A model generated the notes under the pieces. That model searched no databases. It was not told the DNA's origin and saw only the letters and a list, made by a program, of their open reading frames with translations. Source: JALORV01 sp963780715 (GTDB taxonomy: Bacteria > Pseudomonadota > Gammaproteobacteria > Burkholderiales > Burkholderiaceae_F). From it: a stretch of 64,000 bases of DNA. Location: the NCBI GenBank assembly GCA_963780715.1, contig CAWADK010000020.1, forward strand, positions 87,075 to 151,074. The letters run 5' to 3'. Positions 17,508 to 25,489 of the stretch are shown piece by piece. The position numbers and the translations under genes are program-made. How positions within the stretch are numbered: the first letter of the stretch is position 1; each line of letters begins with the position of its first letter.

Positions 17508-17609
17508 GCCCCTCTTTATAGGCGCGGCGTCCTCGGGGTCGCTTGCGTCAGAACAAGCGTCCGGGGCTGCCGGACCCTGGGGCAGGCCGGATCCTTGCGT
17601 CGACACAAG
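17508..17609 (-). promoter_or_regulatory. V-ATPase operon promoter with two Crp/Fnr-like palindromes
   Basis: Read on the minus strand, two related 16-bp dyads occur: CTTGTGTCGACGCAAG (17609-17594) and CTTGTTCTGACGCAAG (17557-17542), 13 of 16 bases alike and 52 bp apart centre to centre, i.e. on the same helix face. Both fit a 5-4-5 pattern TTGYN-N4-CRCAA-like used by the Crp/Fnr superfamily. A -10-like TATAAA lies at 17520-17515. With a start near 17508 the dyads centre at about -41.5 and -93.5, the classic positions for tandem activator sites. No good -35 box is present, which also suits an activated promoter. The regulator is unknown. Confidence 0.6.
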
Positions 17610-17745
17610 CTGCATGCGCTGACCTGGCCAGCGGTCCGGGCGCTGGCAGCGGCACAGGGTGCCGCATCGTCGTGGTTCGCCGCGTTGCGAGCGCCATGGC
17701 TGCCGCGGCTTGGGTGAAAATCCGCGCTTCGTCTCTCACAGCGGG

Positions 17746-18454
17746 ATGACCATGACTCTCCGGCCACTGCAACGCCTGCCCGACGCCGTGCTGCGCGGCT
17801 ACCGGGAACTGCTCAAGTTCGACTCCGCGACCTGCGCACTTGTCCGACTGCATGGGGCGCTTCGGAGGCATGACAGCAGACATGCGCCCGCTGTTCGATG
17901 CCATCCGCTTTGCCGGACCGGCGGTGACGGCACGGACGCTGGCGAGCGACCTGGCGGCCGTGTTCAAGGCGATCGATGTCAGCGAACCGGGTGACGTCGT
18001 CGTCGTCGATGCCCACGGTTCACGCGACACCGCCTTCTGGGGCGAGAACATGACGATCTCCGCGCAGAATCGGGGCGTGGCCGGAGCCGTCATCGACGGC
18101 GCGTGCCGCGACGTCGTTGAGATCCGGCGACTGAAGTTCCCTCTGTTCAGCAAGGGCGCCGTGCCGAATGTCGCGGCCATTGCGGGTTATGGCGAAGTCA
18201 ACGTCCGGATCCAGTGCGCAGGGCAGGCGGTCGCGCCCGGCGACATCATCGTGGCGGATGAAAATGGCATCGTCGTCGTACCGGCTGCCGCGGCAGAGGA
18301 TCTGCTGCATAGAACCCGCCGGCTGCTCGAGACGGAGCACGTGCTGCAGGAACGGCTGCGGGATGGCGCTACGATCGGGGAACTGGTCGAGATCGACAAG
18401 GTGTTTGCATCGACCTTCGACTACCAGAGTCGGGCGCTGAAGAAGGGCACTTAG
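17746..18454 (+). pseudogene. RraA-family protein / dimethylmenaquinone methyltransferase-like, frameshifted
   Basis: RraA-like alpha/beta protein; members are aldolase/decarboxylase-like (for example oxaloacetate decarboxylase or 4-hydroxy-4-methyl-2-oxoglutarate aldolase types) or RNase E regulators. The N-terminus (MTMTLRPLQRLP, YRELLKFDSAT) is in one frame and the rest (LSDCMGRFGGMTADMRPLFD onward, with GDVVVVDAHG, GAVIDGACRDVVEI and GDIIVADENGIVVVP) is in another, joined near 17832-17840. The total length of 709 bases is one more than a multiple of three, in keeping with one inserted base. The active-site-like segment GVAGAVIDGACRD is intact. It stands divergent to the V-ATPase operon. 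Confidence 0.8.
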
Positions 18455-19604
18455 GCGCCGTATCTGATGCTCGGCTGAAGGCCGGTCAGACGGTCTACAT
18501 CAAGGCAATGGCGAAAGTGCGCGCGTCGTGCCGCAGTGACTCCGCGGTTCAATCCGCATGCTCTGGTCTCGTCAACGACAGTTCATCGGAACCAGTTCGA
18601 CTCGGTCGATTCGAGACTCGGAGACCGCGTCGGGGCGGCGCTTCCATTACCGGGTACGGCAGACGCACCTTGAAGCGCTAACTCACGCGGCTGACGAGGC
18701 GCGCCGTGGAGATGAAGGCGGACGGCGGCGCACTCTGGGTGGTCTGCGGCCTCGAAAAGGGGAGGTGATGATCAGCGCCCGGTGTTGTGCTGCGCCTTCC
18801 GCTGCATCGAGAAATGTCACGCGGCGAACCGGCGATCGCGCTGCTGGCGGCGGCGAACCCGCGGCTGCAGCGACGACGTCCCGATTCTGAACACCGAGCA
18901 GGGCGCTGGTGCGCCACCATCCCGCGGCTACCAGCGAACCCGCACCTGCTGCCAGGCCACGGCCGAAGCGCATTCGTTGGCGATTGAGCAGTTGAAACAA
19001 CAGACCAGCGATTCCGCACACGCCGATGAGTCCGATGCTCAGCCAGAAGCCGCATGCAATCAGTGCACGTCGGTCTCGGATTGCTCAGTTCAGGAGTGGT
19101 ACCCGCAACTTCGATTGAGCTATTCACAGGCTCGCCTTTCAAGTTGGTATTACGGACATGCCGTTCGAACCCGCGTGGTCCCGGAAGGACGGCTCACCCG
19201 GCTGCGGAGCTAGCGGCTGCGAAGAATTCGTCGACGTCAGCTGGCGAATCGATGGGGCGATGCACAATTGCACGATGAAAGCTGCGCTACCGCCTGTCCA
19301 ATCGCCGTTTCAAAGAACGGCATCAGCACTTCCGTTGAATCAAGTAACCGGTTGATGCAAAACGTCTTTTAAGCCCTGAGATGTGGCCTTTGCCAACGTA
19401 GAACGGGGACTCAGGTTTCACCAGGAGCGGGCGCGGCAGCAACGTGCAGGCTGCTCGCTGGCCAATCGACGTGCTTGGACAACAGCCAGCAACGCCCGAC
19501 CAACTGTTGCAGCTGGTCAGGAGTGACGAACCCCAGCGCCAGCGCTCGACCGAACGACTTGAGGGCGACGACGCGGCTTCAGCGGCGCTGCGCAGCAACG
19601 CGTG
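18455..19604. other. Gene-poor, apparently degenerate region
   Basis: About 1.15 kb with no gene that can be supported. Coding-looking scraps exist: on the minus strand around 19080-18850 a hydrophobic stretch (ACGFWLSIGLIGVCGIAGLL), and on the minus strand around 19573-19418 a short frame (VVALKSFGRALALGFVTPDQ and LVGRCWLLSKHVDWP) that looks like the end of a lost protein. Base composition is less GC-biased than in neighbouring genes. No inverted repeats typical of an IS, no tRNA and no repeats were noticed. Confidence 0.6.
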
Positions 19605-20268
19605 TCAATCGCTGGCAGTTGGCAAGCCCGCGAGGCGCCACTCCGGCAACCCATCCTGCATTCGGCGTGCCTTCAGGCCCTTCTTACGCAGCAGGTGCAC
19701 GGCGTCGTACGACATCAGGCAATACGGTCCGCGGCAGTACGCGACGACTTCCTTGCGCCTGGGCAGTTCCGCCAGTCGCTTCTCCAGCTCGTGGATCGGG
19801 ATGTTGACTGCCCCGGGCACATGTCCGGCCGCAAACTCCTCCGAGGGGCGCACATCGAGCACCGTCACGAGGCCGCGCTTCGCGCGCTGCAGCAGCTCGG
19901 CGGCAGGCACCGGTTCCATCTCGTCCTTGGCCGTGAAGTACAGCCGGACGATGCGGTCGACATCTGCGAGGTAGGCCTGCCCGGCCGCGCCGAGCGCGTG
20001 AAAGAGCGCCGCACTTCGTCGCCGGCCAGCCGGTACCTCACGAACTGGGCCTCTTTGCGGCCGACGATCAGTCCGGCCTGCTTGAGCTTCGGCAGGTGCT
20101 GCGACGCGTTGGCGACCGTCGCGCCGGTCAGCGTGGCGAGTTCGTCCACGCTGCGTTCGCCCTGCGCCAGCAGCTCCAGAAGGTCGAGCCGCACTGCGCT
20201 GGACAGCGCGGTGCCGATACGCGCGAGGTTTGCAAAGACCTCGGCTTGGGATTGACGGTGGTTGACAT
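19605..20268 (-). pseudogene. ArsR-family regulator fused to a rhodanese domain, two apparent one-base deletions
   Basis: A 221-residue ArsR-rhodanese fusion is recovered if one base is restored at two places. After the ATG at 20268 the frame should pass from MSTTVNP to QAEVFANLARIGTALSSAVR (a C lost from the CCC near 20246-20250), and again from YRLAGDEV to ALFHALGAAGQAYLADVD (a G lost near 20016-20022). The 664 bases plus two give an exact multiple of three. The winged helix spans residues 15-95 (GATVANASQHLPKLKQAGLI is the recognition region). The rhodanese follows with VTVLDVRPSEEFAAGHVPGA and the active-site loop CRGPYC near residue 175. Such fusions sense or handle reactive sulfur. An operator-like dyad lies just upstream. 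Confidence 0.78.
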
Positions 20269-20288
20269 GGATCTCGCTCCAGGCCTAG

Positions 20289-20310
20289 TATTCAAGCGAG
20301 TACTTGAATA
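20289..20310. promoter_or_regulatory. ArsR-type operator dyad
   Basis: Perfect inverted repeat TATTCAAG (20289-20296) and CTTGAATA (20303-20310) around a 6-base spacer, 21 bases upstream of the ArsR-rhodanese ATG and 57 bases upstream of the divergent desaturase gene. Size, symmetry and AT-rich arms are those of ArsR/SmtB/BigR-type operators, so autoregulation and control of the divergent gene are likely, by inference. Confidence 0.75.
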
Positions 20311-20366
20311 CAAGATTACCAGACGGCAGCCTATCACCGCTGCCCGACCCCAAGGGAAGGTCTGCG

Positions 20367-21015
20367 ATGGGCGATACGCTGGCCGTGGTCGAGCCGGTGC
20401 TGCGCTTCGGTGCGTTCGTGGGCGTATTCGTCCTCGTTGCGCTGTGGGAAGTGCTTGCGCCGAAGCGGGCGCTGCGGTTCAGCCGCGCGCAGCGCTGGCC
20501 GCACAACGTCGGATTGATCGTTCTGAATGCCGGGATCCTGCGGCTGGTGGCTCCTGGTGCCGCCATCGCCGTGGCCTGGCGGGCGAGGCCCATGGCTGGG
20601 GAATTTTCAACGTCCGACGTTGCCGTCCTGGGTGACGATCCTCATCGCGGTAGTCCTGCTCGACCTGGCCGTCTACTTTCAGCAGGTCCTGTTCACGCGT
20701 GCCGGCGCTGTGGCGCCTACACCGTGTGCACCATGCCGATGCGGACTACGACGTGACCACCGGTCTGCGCTTTCATCCGGTCGAGATCGTGTTGTCGCTC
20801 GGCATCAAGTGCGCAGTGATCGCCGCGCTCGGCGCCCCGGCCGTTGCCGTACTCGCATTCGAAGTGCTGCTCACCGGATCATCGTATTCAACCGCAAACG
20901 GAGCCTTCGGCGACGGGCCGCTGGCTCATCGTCTCGCCGACTGCACCGCGTGCACCATTCGGTCGTCCAGCGAGCTGAACAGCAACTTTGGCTTCAACCT
21001 GCCATGGTGGGAACG
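20367..21015 (+). pseudogene. Sterol desaturase/fatty acid hydroxylase family protein, multiply frameshifted and truncated
   Basis: Integral-membrane di-iron hydroxylase family. Frame 1 from the ATG at 20367 reads GVFVLVALWEVLAPKRALRF and GLIVLNAGILRLVAPGAAIA. Later pieces appear in other frames: HGWGIFNV, LPSWVTILIAVVLLDLAVYF, then PALWRLHRVHHADADYDVTT with a His-cluster RVHH, a second RRLHRVHHSVV, and NSNFGFNLPWWER. At least four frame changes are needed. Some fit loss of one base from CC or GG (for example around 20693-20700). The sequence stops matching the family after LPWWER at about 21010 and joins a GNAT-like sequence directly, so the C-terminus is missing. Non-functional as it stands. 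Confidence 0.75.
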
Positions 21016-21017
21016 CC

Positions 21018-21397
21018 GTGAACTTACCGCGAGTCACCGGCCGACGTGCCGGCGCTCTTCTACGTTCGTCCGAGGACGCGCGAGAACGCGTTGACGCTCG
21101 AGGAACTGAAACGACTAGGCATCAACCCGCAGAGCGTCACGGAAAGTCTCGGCCAGTTCACCAAAGGCTGGGTGTGCGAAGACCGTGGCCGGATCGTCGC
21201 ATTCTCCATGGCCGATTGCGCGACGGGAGAGTTCCTGGTCATCGCCGTACTTCCGGCGTACGAGGGAAGGGGCGTCGGCGGCAGGCTCATGGGCTTGGCC
21301 GAAGGAGTGGCTCGCGGCAGTCGGGCTGCTGTCCAACGACAAGGTGCGCAAGGATTTCGAGGCGCTGCGCGCGACGATCAAGTCCGGAGGCAAATGA
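21018..21397 (+). pseudogene. GNAT acetyltransferase remnant with unrelated C-terminal tail
   Basis: A GNAT N-terminal half is clear: TYRESPADVPALFYVRPRTR, GWVCEDRGRIVAFSMADCAT, then FLVIAVLPAYEGRGVGGRLM with the acetyl-CoA loop EGRGVGGR. No start codon fits the true N-terminus, which abuts a broken desaturase gene. After GLAE the frame shifts by one base (GAAGGAG near 21299-21306) and continues as EWLAAVGLLSNDKVRKDFEA to a TGA at 21395-21397. That tail does not look like a GNAT end and may belong to another gene lost in a deletion. Its TGA overlaps the ATG of the DsrE-like gene. Confidence 0.65.
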
Positions 21398-21748
21398 TGA
21401 CTGCGACGCTGCTCATCCTGAACGATCCCCCGTACGGAAGCGAGCGAAGCTACAACGCTCTGCGCCTAGCGCGCGCTCTCCTTGAGAAGGGCGCAGGAAA
21501 CGTGCGCGTCTTCCTGATGGGTGATGCAGCCTCCTGCGCACATGGAGGACAAAAGGTCCCTCAGGGCTACTACAACATCGCTGACATGCTTGGCGCGGTC
21601 ATTCGCCGTGGCGGCGCTGTCTCAGTATGTGGTTCATGCATGGATGCGCGAGGACTCACGACGGATGCACTCGTACCTGGCGCTGAACGCGGCTCGATGG
21701 ACATCGGGTCACTGGACCGCTGACGCTGACAAGGTCATCGTTTTCTAG
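21394..21748 (+). pseudogene. DsrE-family sulfur-relay-like protein, frameshifted near its end
   Basis: About 117 residues of DsrE/DsrF/YchN type: LLILNDPPYGSERSYNALRL at the N-terminus, VRVFLMGDAASCAHGGQKVP in the middle and VSVCGSCMDARGL with the conserved active-site Cys pair near residue 80. The end of the protein (TADADKVIVF, stop at 21748) is in another frame; one extra base between about 21695 and 21712 accounts for it (355 bases in total). The ATG at 21394 overlaps the preceding stop, an old operon-like arrangement. Relatives bind persulfide sulfur or act in sulfur relay. Together with the ArsR-rhodanese gene this hints at a former sulfur-handling locus. Confidence 0.75.
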
Positions 21749-22064
21749 CGAGAGCCGATGGCTCATGTCGGGCAGCGACTGTCCTTTCGAGTTGCGGACT
21801 GCCCTATAGCGGGATCAGACAGTCGCGTGCGCTGACCACGGGCGACTCACGCTGGCGCGAACTCCTGCGCACGCTTCGCGGACGTCCAACTCGGTTGAAC
21901 GCGGACGAGTTCTGATCAGGATCGCGAGCTGACGCTGTCGCCCTTTGCGTGCAGGTGATCACCTACGCACGCCGGTACGGTAAGTACGGCTCCTCTTGAC
22001 TTCGCTTCCAAGGCGTGGGTCGTGCGGGACCGACGGCGACAAGTCAGTACCCATAGAATGAGCC
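21749..22064. other. Intergenic region with no feature recognised
   Basis: 316 bases between the DsrE-like gene and yaeQ. No open frame, tRNA or strong hairpin stands out. The last part must hold the yaeQ promoter, but no clear -35/-10 pair was seen. Confidence 0.5.
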
Positions 22065-22616
22065 ATGGCCCTCCGAGCTGCAATCTATCGCGCTGAACTT
22101 TCCGTCGCGGACATGGACCGCGGCGTGTTCGATCAGTACACACTGACCCTGGCGCGCCATCCGTCCGAAACCGAGGGGCGCATGATGGTGCGGCTGCTGG
22201 CGTTTGCCATGCACTCCGACCAGGCGCTGGCGTTCGGTCGCGGCCTGTCGACCGAGGACGAGCCCGACCTGTGGAAGCGCGATGACACCGGCGTCATTGA
22301 TCTATGGATCGATGTCGGCCTGCCGGACGAGCGGGACGTGCGCAAGGCCTGCGGCCGCGCGCGCGGCGTGGTGGTGCTGGCCTACGGCGAGCGCCGCACC
22401 GAAGCCTGGTGGGAGAGCAACGCCGCTGCAATGAAGCGACTCGGGAATCTGCGTGTCTACACGCTGCCGGACCAGGACACCGAGGCATTGCAGTCGCTGG
22501 TCGCGCGTTCGATGAAGCTTGCCTGCACGATCCAGGACGGCCACGTGTGGCTGGCGACGGACACGGACTCCGTCGAGGTCACACCGGTCATTCGCCAGAT
22601 GCCTGCGACTGCTTGA
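22065..22616 (+). CDS. yaeQ: YaeQ family protein
   Basis: 183 residues, the family length. It opens MALRAAIYRAELSVADMDRG and carries the conserved blocks TLARHPSETEGRMMVRLLAF, FGRGLSTEDEPDLW, IDLWIDVGLPDERDVRKACG and TIQDGHVWLATD. YaeQ has a PD-(D/E)XK-like fold; its biochemical activity is not established, and an early link to RfaH suppression was not upheld. It is the last gene on the plus strand before the convergent hox/hyp operon. Confidence 0.94.
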   Translation: MALRAAIYRAELSVADMDRGVFDQYTLTLARHPSETEGRMMVRLLAFAMHSDQALAFGRGLSTEDEPDLWKRDDTGVIDLWIDVGLPDERDVRKACGRARGVVVLAYGERRTEAWWESNAAAMKRLGNLRVYTLPDQDTEALQSLVARSMKLACTIQDGHVWLATDTDSVEVTPVIRQMPATA

Positions 22617-22649
22617 TCCTGCGTCGCGCGGCGGACCGCTGGGGTCGGC

Positions 22650-24369
22650 TCAGTCCGAAGGCAGCGCAGCCTTGGCGGCGAGGGCGCGATGGCGCGCGAG
22701 GTAGGAGGGGGTGCGTGCCTTCGGCACCTTGCAGACGAAGTTGTGCCGCGCCACGTGGTAGCTCGAGTCAAAGCCGAAGAAGTTGAGTTTCATCCGCTCG
22801 AGTTCCTCGGCACGGTACGCGGAGAGCGGCTTGTGCGCCTCATCGGCATCGCGCGTCCTGCGCTTTGCCGCCAGCTTCTCTTCAACATTCTCGCGCGCCA
22901 GCGACCGGGCCTCATCGATGGCCTGTGCCAGGAAGTCGGGCGGCGAGCTTCCGAAGTGGTCATCGATCAATCCACGTTGCAGCGCCTCGCGCGTGCCCAT
23001 CGGCAGTCGCCCTTCGGTGATCGCACGCGCGCCGTCTGGGCCGACCCGCTTCGGGAGCAGGTAGGTCCAGTATTCGGAGCCGTACAGGTTGCCCATCCCC
23101 TTGTAGTGAGGGTTGAGCACGACGCCGCTGCGCGCCAGCACGCGGTCGGCCGCGAGCGCGATGAAGACGCCACCCGCACCGGCATTGCCCTGCAGCGCCG
23201 CGACGGTCAGGTGCGTCGCCGTGGTCAGCAGTGCCAGCACGAAGTCGTCGATGGCGTTGATGTTGCGCCAGGACTCTTCGGCAGGCTGGCTGGACGCCTC
23301 GATGACATTCAAATGGATGCCGTTGGACCAGAAGTCCGGTCCACCGGCCAGCACGATGACTCTCGTCGGACGTCGCGTGGCCTCGCGGTAGGCCGCGGTC
23401 AGGCGCTCGCACTGCGCGGTGGACATCGCCCCGTTGTAAAAGGGGAAGTGCAGGACGCCGACGTCCTCGTGCTCCTCGTAGTAGATCTCGCGCCAGGTCC
23501 GAGCGGCATGTGGCGCATCGACGGCCAGTCGCTCGGTGGGTACAGCCCGCAGCCGTTCGCCCAGCACCATCACGGCCGGAAGCTTGAACGGCCGTGTCGG
23601 GTCCTGCGAGTCCTTCAGGTGCGTGATCCAGACCGCGCCGTCACGCGTGGCCCGGCAGATCGCCCCATCTCGCTGGGCGATGATCTCGCCGGCAGCGCCG
23701 CGCAGGCTCTCTTCGGGATGGGCGTCGTAGCAATGCACCGCGCAGACCAAGGACTTCGTCGGCGACGCCAGGCGTGCCGTCGGCGGCGCGGAGCTTGCGC
23801 AGGATGAGGTCAGTCGAGTCGTGTCGCCAGTCGATCGCACGTGCGGCCTGGCGCATCGGCGGTCGCAGCGTGCCGCGCGCATCGGCCAGGTTCCTAGGCG
23901 GAGTGGGCTTCTCACCGCACTCGATGCGCGCGAGGGCAGTGTGCACCGCTGCCACCGCGGCCTCGGTGACTTCGTTGCGGTAGAGGCTTCCCTTGCTGGC
24001 TTCGCGCATGTCGAACTCGAGGCTCGCCCAGACGTCGCCCGCGTCCATCTCGGCATTCGCCTGCAGGACCGTCACGCCCCAGCGGGGCGGGTGCTCCTGC
24101 ACGGCCCAGTCGAGCGCCGAGGGGCCGCGGTCGCCGACGATGCCCGGATGCACGACGAGGCAACGCACCGCGCGCCACACCGACTCGGGGATGGCGCGCT
24201 TCAGGAACGGAGCGATGACCACGTCGGGCGACCAGCGCCGCACGGCGTCGTTCGTCACGGCGTCGTTGACGTCGAGTTCGAGCGAGACCTCGTGACCCCG
24301 GTCTGCGAGCTCGATCCAGAGTCGCTGAGTGAGGCTGTTGAAGGAATGCGCCAGCAGCAGGATGCGCAC
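22650..24369 (-). CDS. hoxX: Hydrogenase maturation protein HoxX, split by an apparent one-base insertion
   Basis: HoxX makes the active-site CO ligand of [NiFe] hydrogenases from formyl-tetrahydrofolate under aerobic conditions. The N-terminal formyltransferase-like domain (MRILLLAHSFNSLTQRLWIE, VVIAPFLKRAIPESVW, VVHPGIVGDRGPSALDWAVQ) starts at a GTG at 24369. The C-terminal enoyl-CoA hydratase-like domain (GVLHFPFYNGAMSTAQCERL, LAGGPDFWSNGIHLNVIEAS, LQGNAGAGGVFIALAADRVL) ends at 22650. The two are in different frames, joined near 23748 after GVADEVLGLR. Removing one G from the GG there restores HCYDAHPEESLR, and the 1720 bases are one more than a multiple of three. It lies 11 bases after hypE, the Cupriavidus order. 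Real mutation or read error cannot be told. Confidence 0.88.
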
Positions 24370-24380
24370 AGGCGTGCCTG

Positions 24381-25430
24381 TCAGCAGATGCGCGGCAGCT
24401 GTTCGCCTGTTAACCAGTCGACGACGCGCCTGCCGCCGAAGCTGGTCTCCATCTGCACGAAGCAGTGCGTGTCGGCGACGACCTCACCGATGATCGCAGT
24501 GTCCGCGCCCTGAGGGTGGGCGCGCATCGTATCGAGCAGGCGAGGGGCATCTTCCGGCGGGCAGATGGCGATGAGCTTCCCCTCGTTGGCGACGTAGAGC
24601 GGATCGAGCCCGAGGAATTCGCACGCCGCGCTGACTTCGGCGCGCACCGGGATCCTCGCCTCATGAATCAGCATGCCGACCCCGGACTGCCGCGCGAATT
24701 CGTTTAGCGTGGTGCCAAGCCCGCCGCGCGTGGGGTCGCGCAGGCAGCGGATCGTCGGCACCGAGGTGACCATTGATGCCACCAGGCCATGCAGCGCTGC
24801 CGTGTCCGAGCGGATCGTCGTTTCGAAAGTCAGGTTTTCGCGCAGCGACATGATCGCGACGCCGTGGTCCCCGATAGTGCCCGACACCAGCACGGCGTCA
24901 CCGGGCCGCGCGCGGTTACCCGAGATCTCGACGCCTGGCGGCACGACACCGATGCCCGTTGTGGTGATGAATACGCCGTCGCCCTTGCCTTTCTCGACGA
25001 CCTTGGTGTCGCCTGTGACGATCGGAACCCTGGCATCGCGCGCGGCGGCCGCCATCGACTCGACGATGCGCTTCAGGTTTGCGAGCGGGAATCCTTCTTC
25101 CAGGATAAAGCCGGCGGCGAGGTAAAGCGGCCGCGCGCCCGACATGGCCACGTCGTTGATCGTCCCGTGCACCGCGAGGCAGCCGATGTCACCGCCCGGA
25201 AACTCGAGCGGCGATACAACGTGGCTGTCCGTGGCCATGACCATGCGGCCGCCGGGCACGACGAAGAGGGCGTTGTCGTTGCCCTGCGCCAGCCACTCGT
25301 TGGCGAAGGCGCGCGCGAACAGCTCCTCGATCAGCTGCGCCATGGCGCGCCCGCCTCCCCCGTGCGTCATGTCCACCCGGCCGTTCTTGAAGTCGACCGG
25401 GCGGATGTAATCGCTGCGGACTTTCGTCAT
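24381..25430 (-). CDS. hypE: Hydrogenase expression/formation protein HypE
   Basis: PurM/ThiL-like ATPase that dehydrates the thiocarboxamide on its own C-terminal Cys to thiocyanate, source of the CN ligands. 349 residues. Conserved segments: THGGGGRAMAQLIEELFARA, FPGGDIGCLAVHGTINDVAM, VTGDTKVVEKGKGDGVFITT, CLRDPTRGGLGTTLNEFARQ, and the C-terminus PRIC with Cys349 last, so the modified residue is intact. The start ATG at 25430 overlaps the TGA of a 20-codon micro-ORF (ATGA). Works with HypF, which carbamoylates the Cys. Confidence 0.97.
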   Translation of the reverse strand: MTKVRSDYIRPVDFKNGRVDMTHGGGGRAMAQLIEELFARAFANEWLAQGNDNALFVVPGGRMVMATDSHVVSPLEFPGGDIGCLAVHGTINDVAMSGARPLYLAAGFILEEGFPLANLKRIVESMAAAARDARVPIVTGDTKVVEKGKGDGVFITTTGIGVVPPGVEISGNRARPGDAVLVSGTIGDHGVAIMSLRENLTFETTIRSDTAALHGLVASMVTSVPTIRCLRDPTRGGLGTTLNEFARQSGVGMLIHEARIPVRAEVSAACEFLGLDPLYVANEGKLIAICPPEDAPRLLDTMRAHPQGADTAIIGEVVADTHCFVQMETSFGGRRVVDWLTGEQLPRIC

Positions 25431-25489
25431 GGCGTCTTGCTTGCGCGGAGCGCGCGCCGTTTGACCTTGAGATGGCGCGACTTGCTCAT
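25427..25489 (-). CDS. Putative 20-residue basic micro-ORF bridging hypD and hypE
   Basis: An ORF of 20 codons encodes a very basic peptide (starts MSKSRHLKVKRR, ends ALRASKTP; nine Lys/Arg). Its ATG overlaps the TGA of hypD and its TGA overlaps the ATG of hypE, in both cases as ATGA. It thus closes the 55-base gap between the two genes with unbroken translation coupling. It may act only as a coupler. No homologue is known to me and expression is unproven. Confidence 0.45.
   Translation of the reverse strand: MSKSRHLKVKRRALRASKTP

Noticed and set aside
17457..17745. A tRNA or small RNA suggested by the repeated CTTGCGTC...ACAAG elements
   Set aside because: No cloverleaf or terminator is formed; the elements fit regulator-binding dyads of the V-ATPase promoter better.
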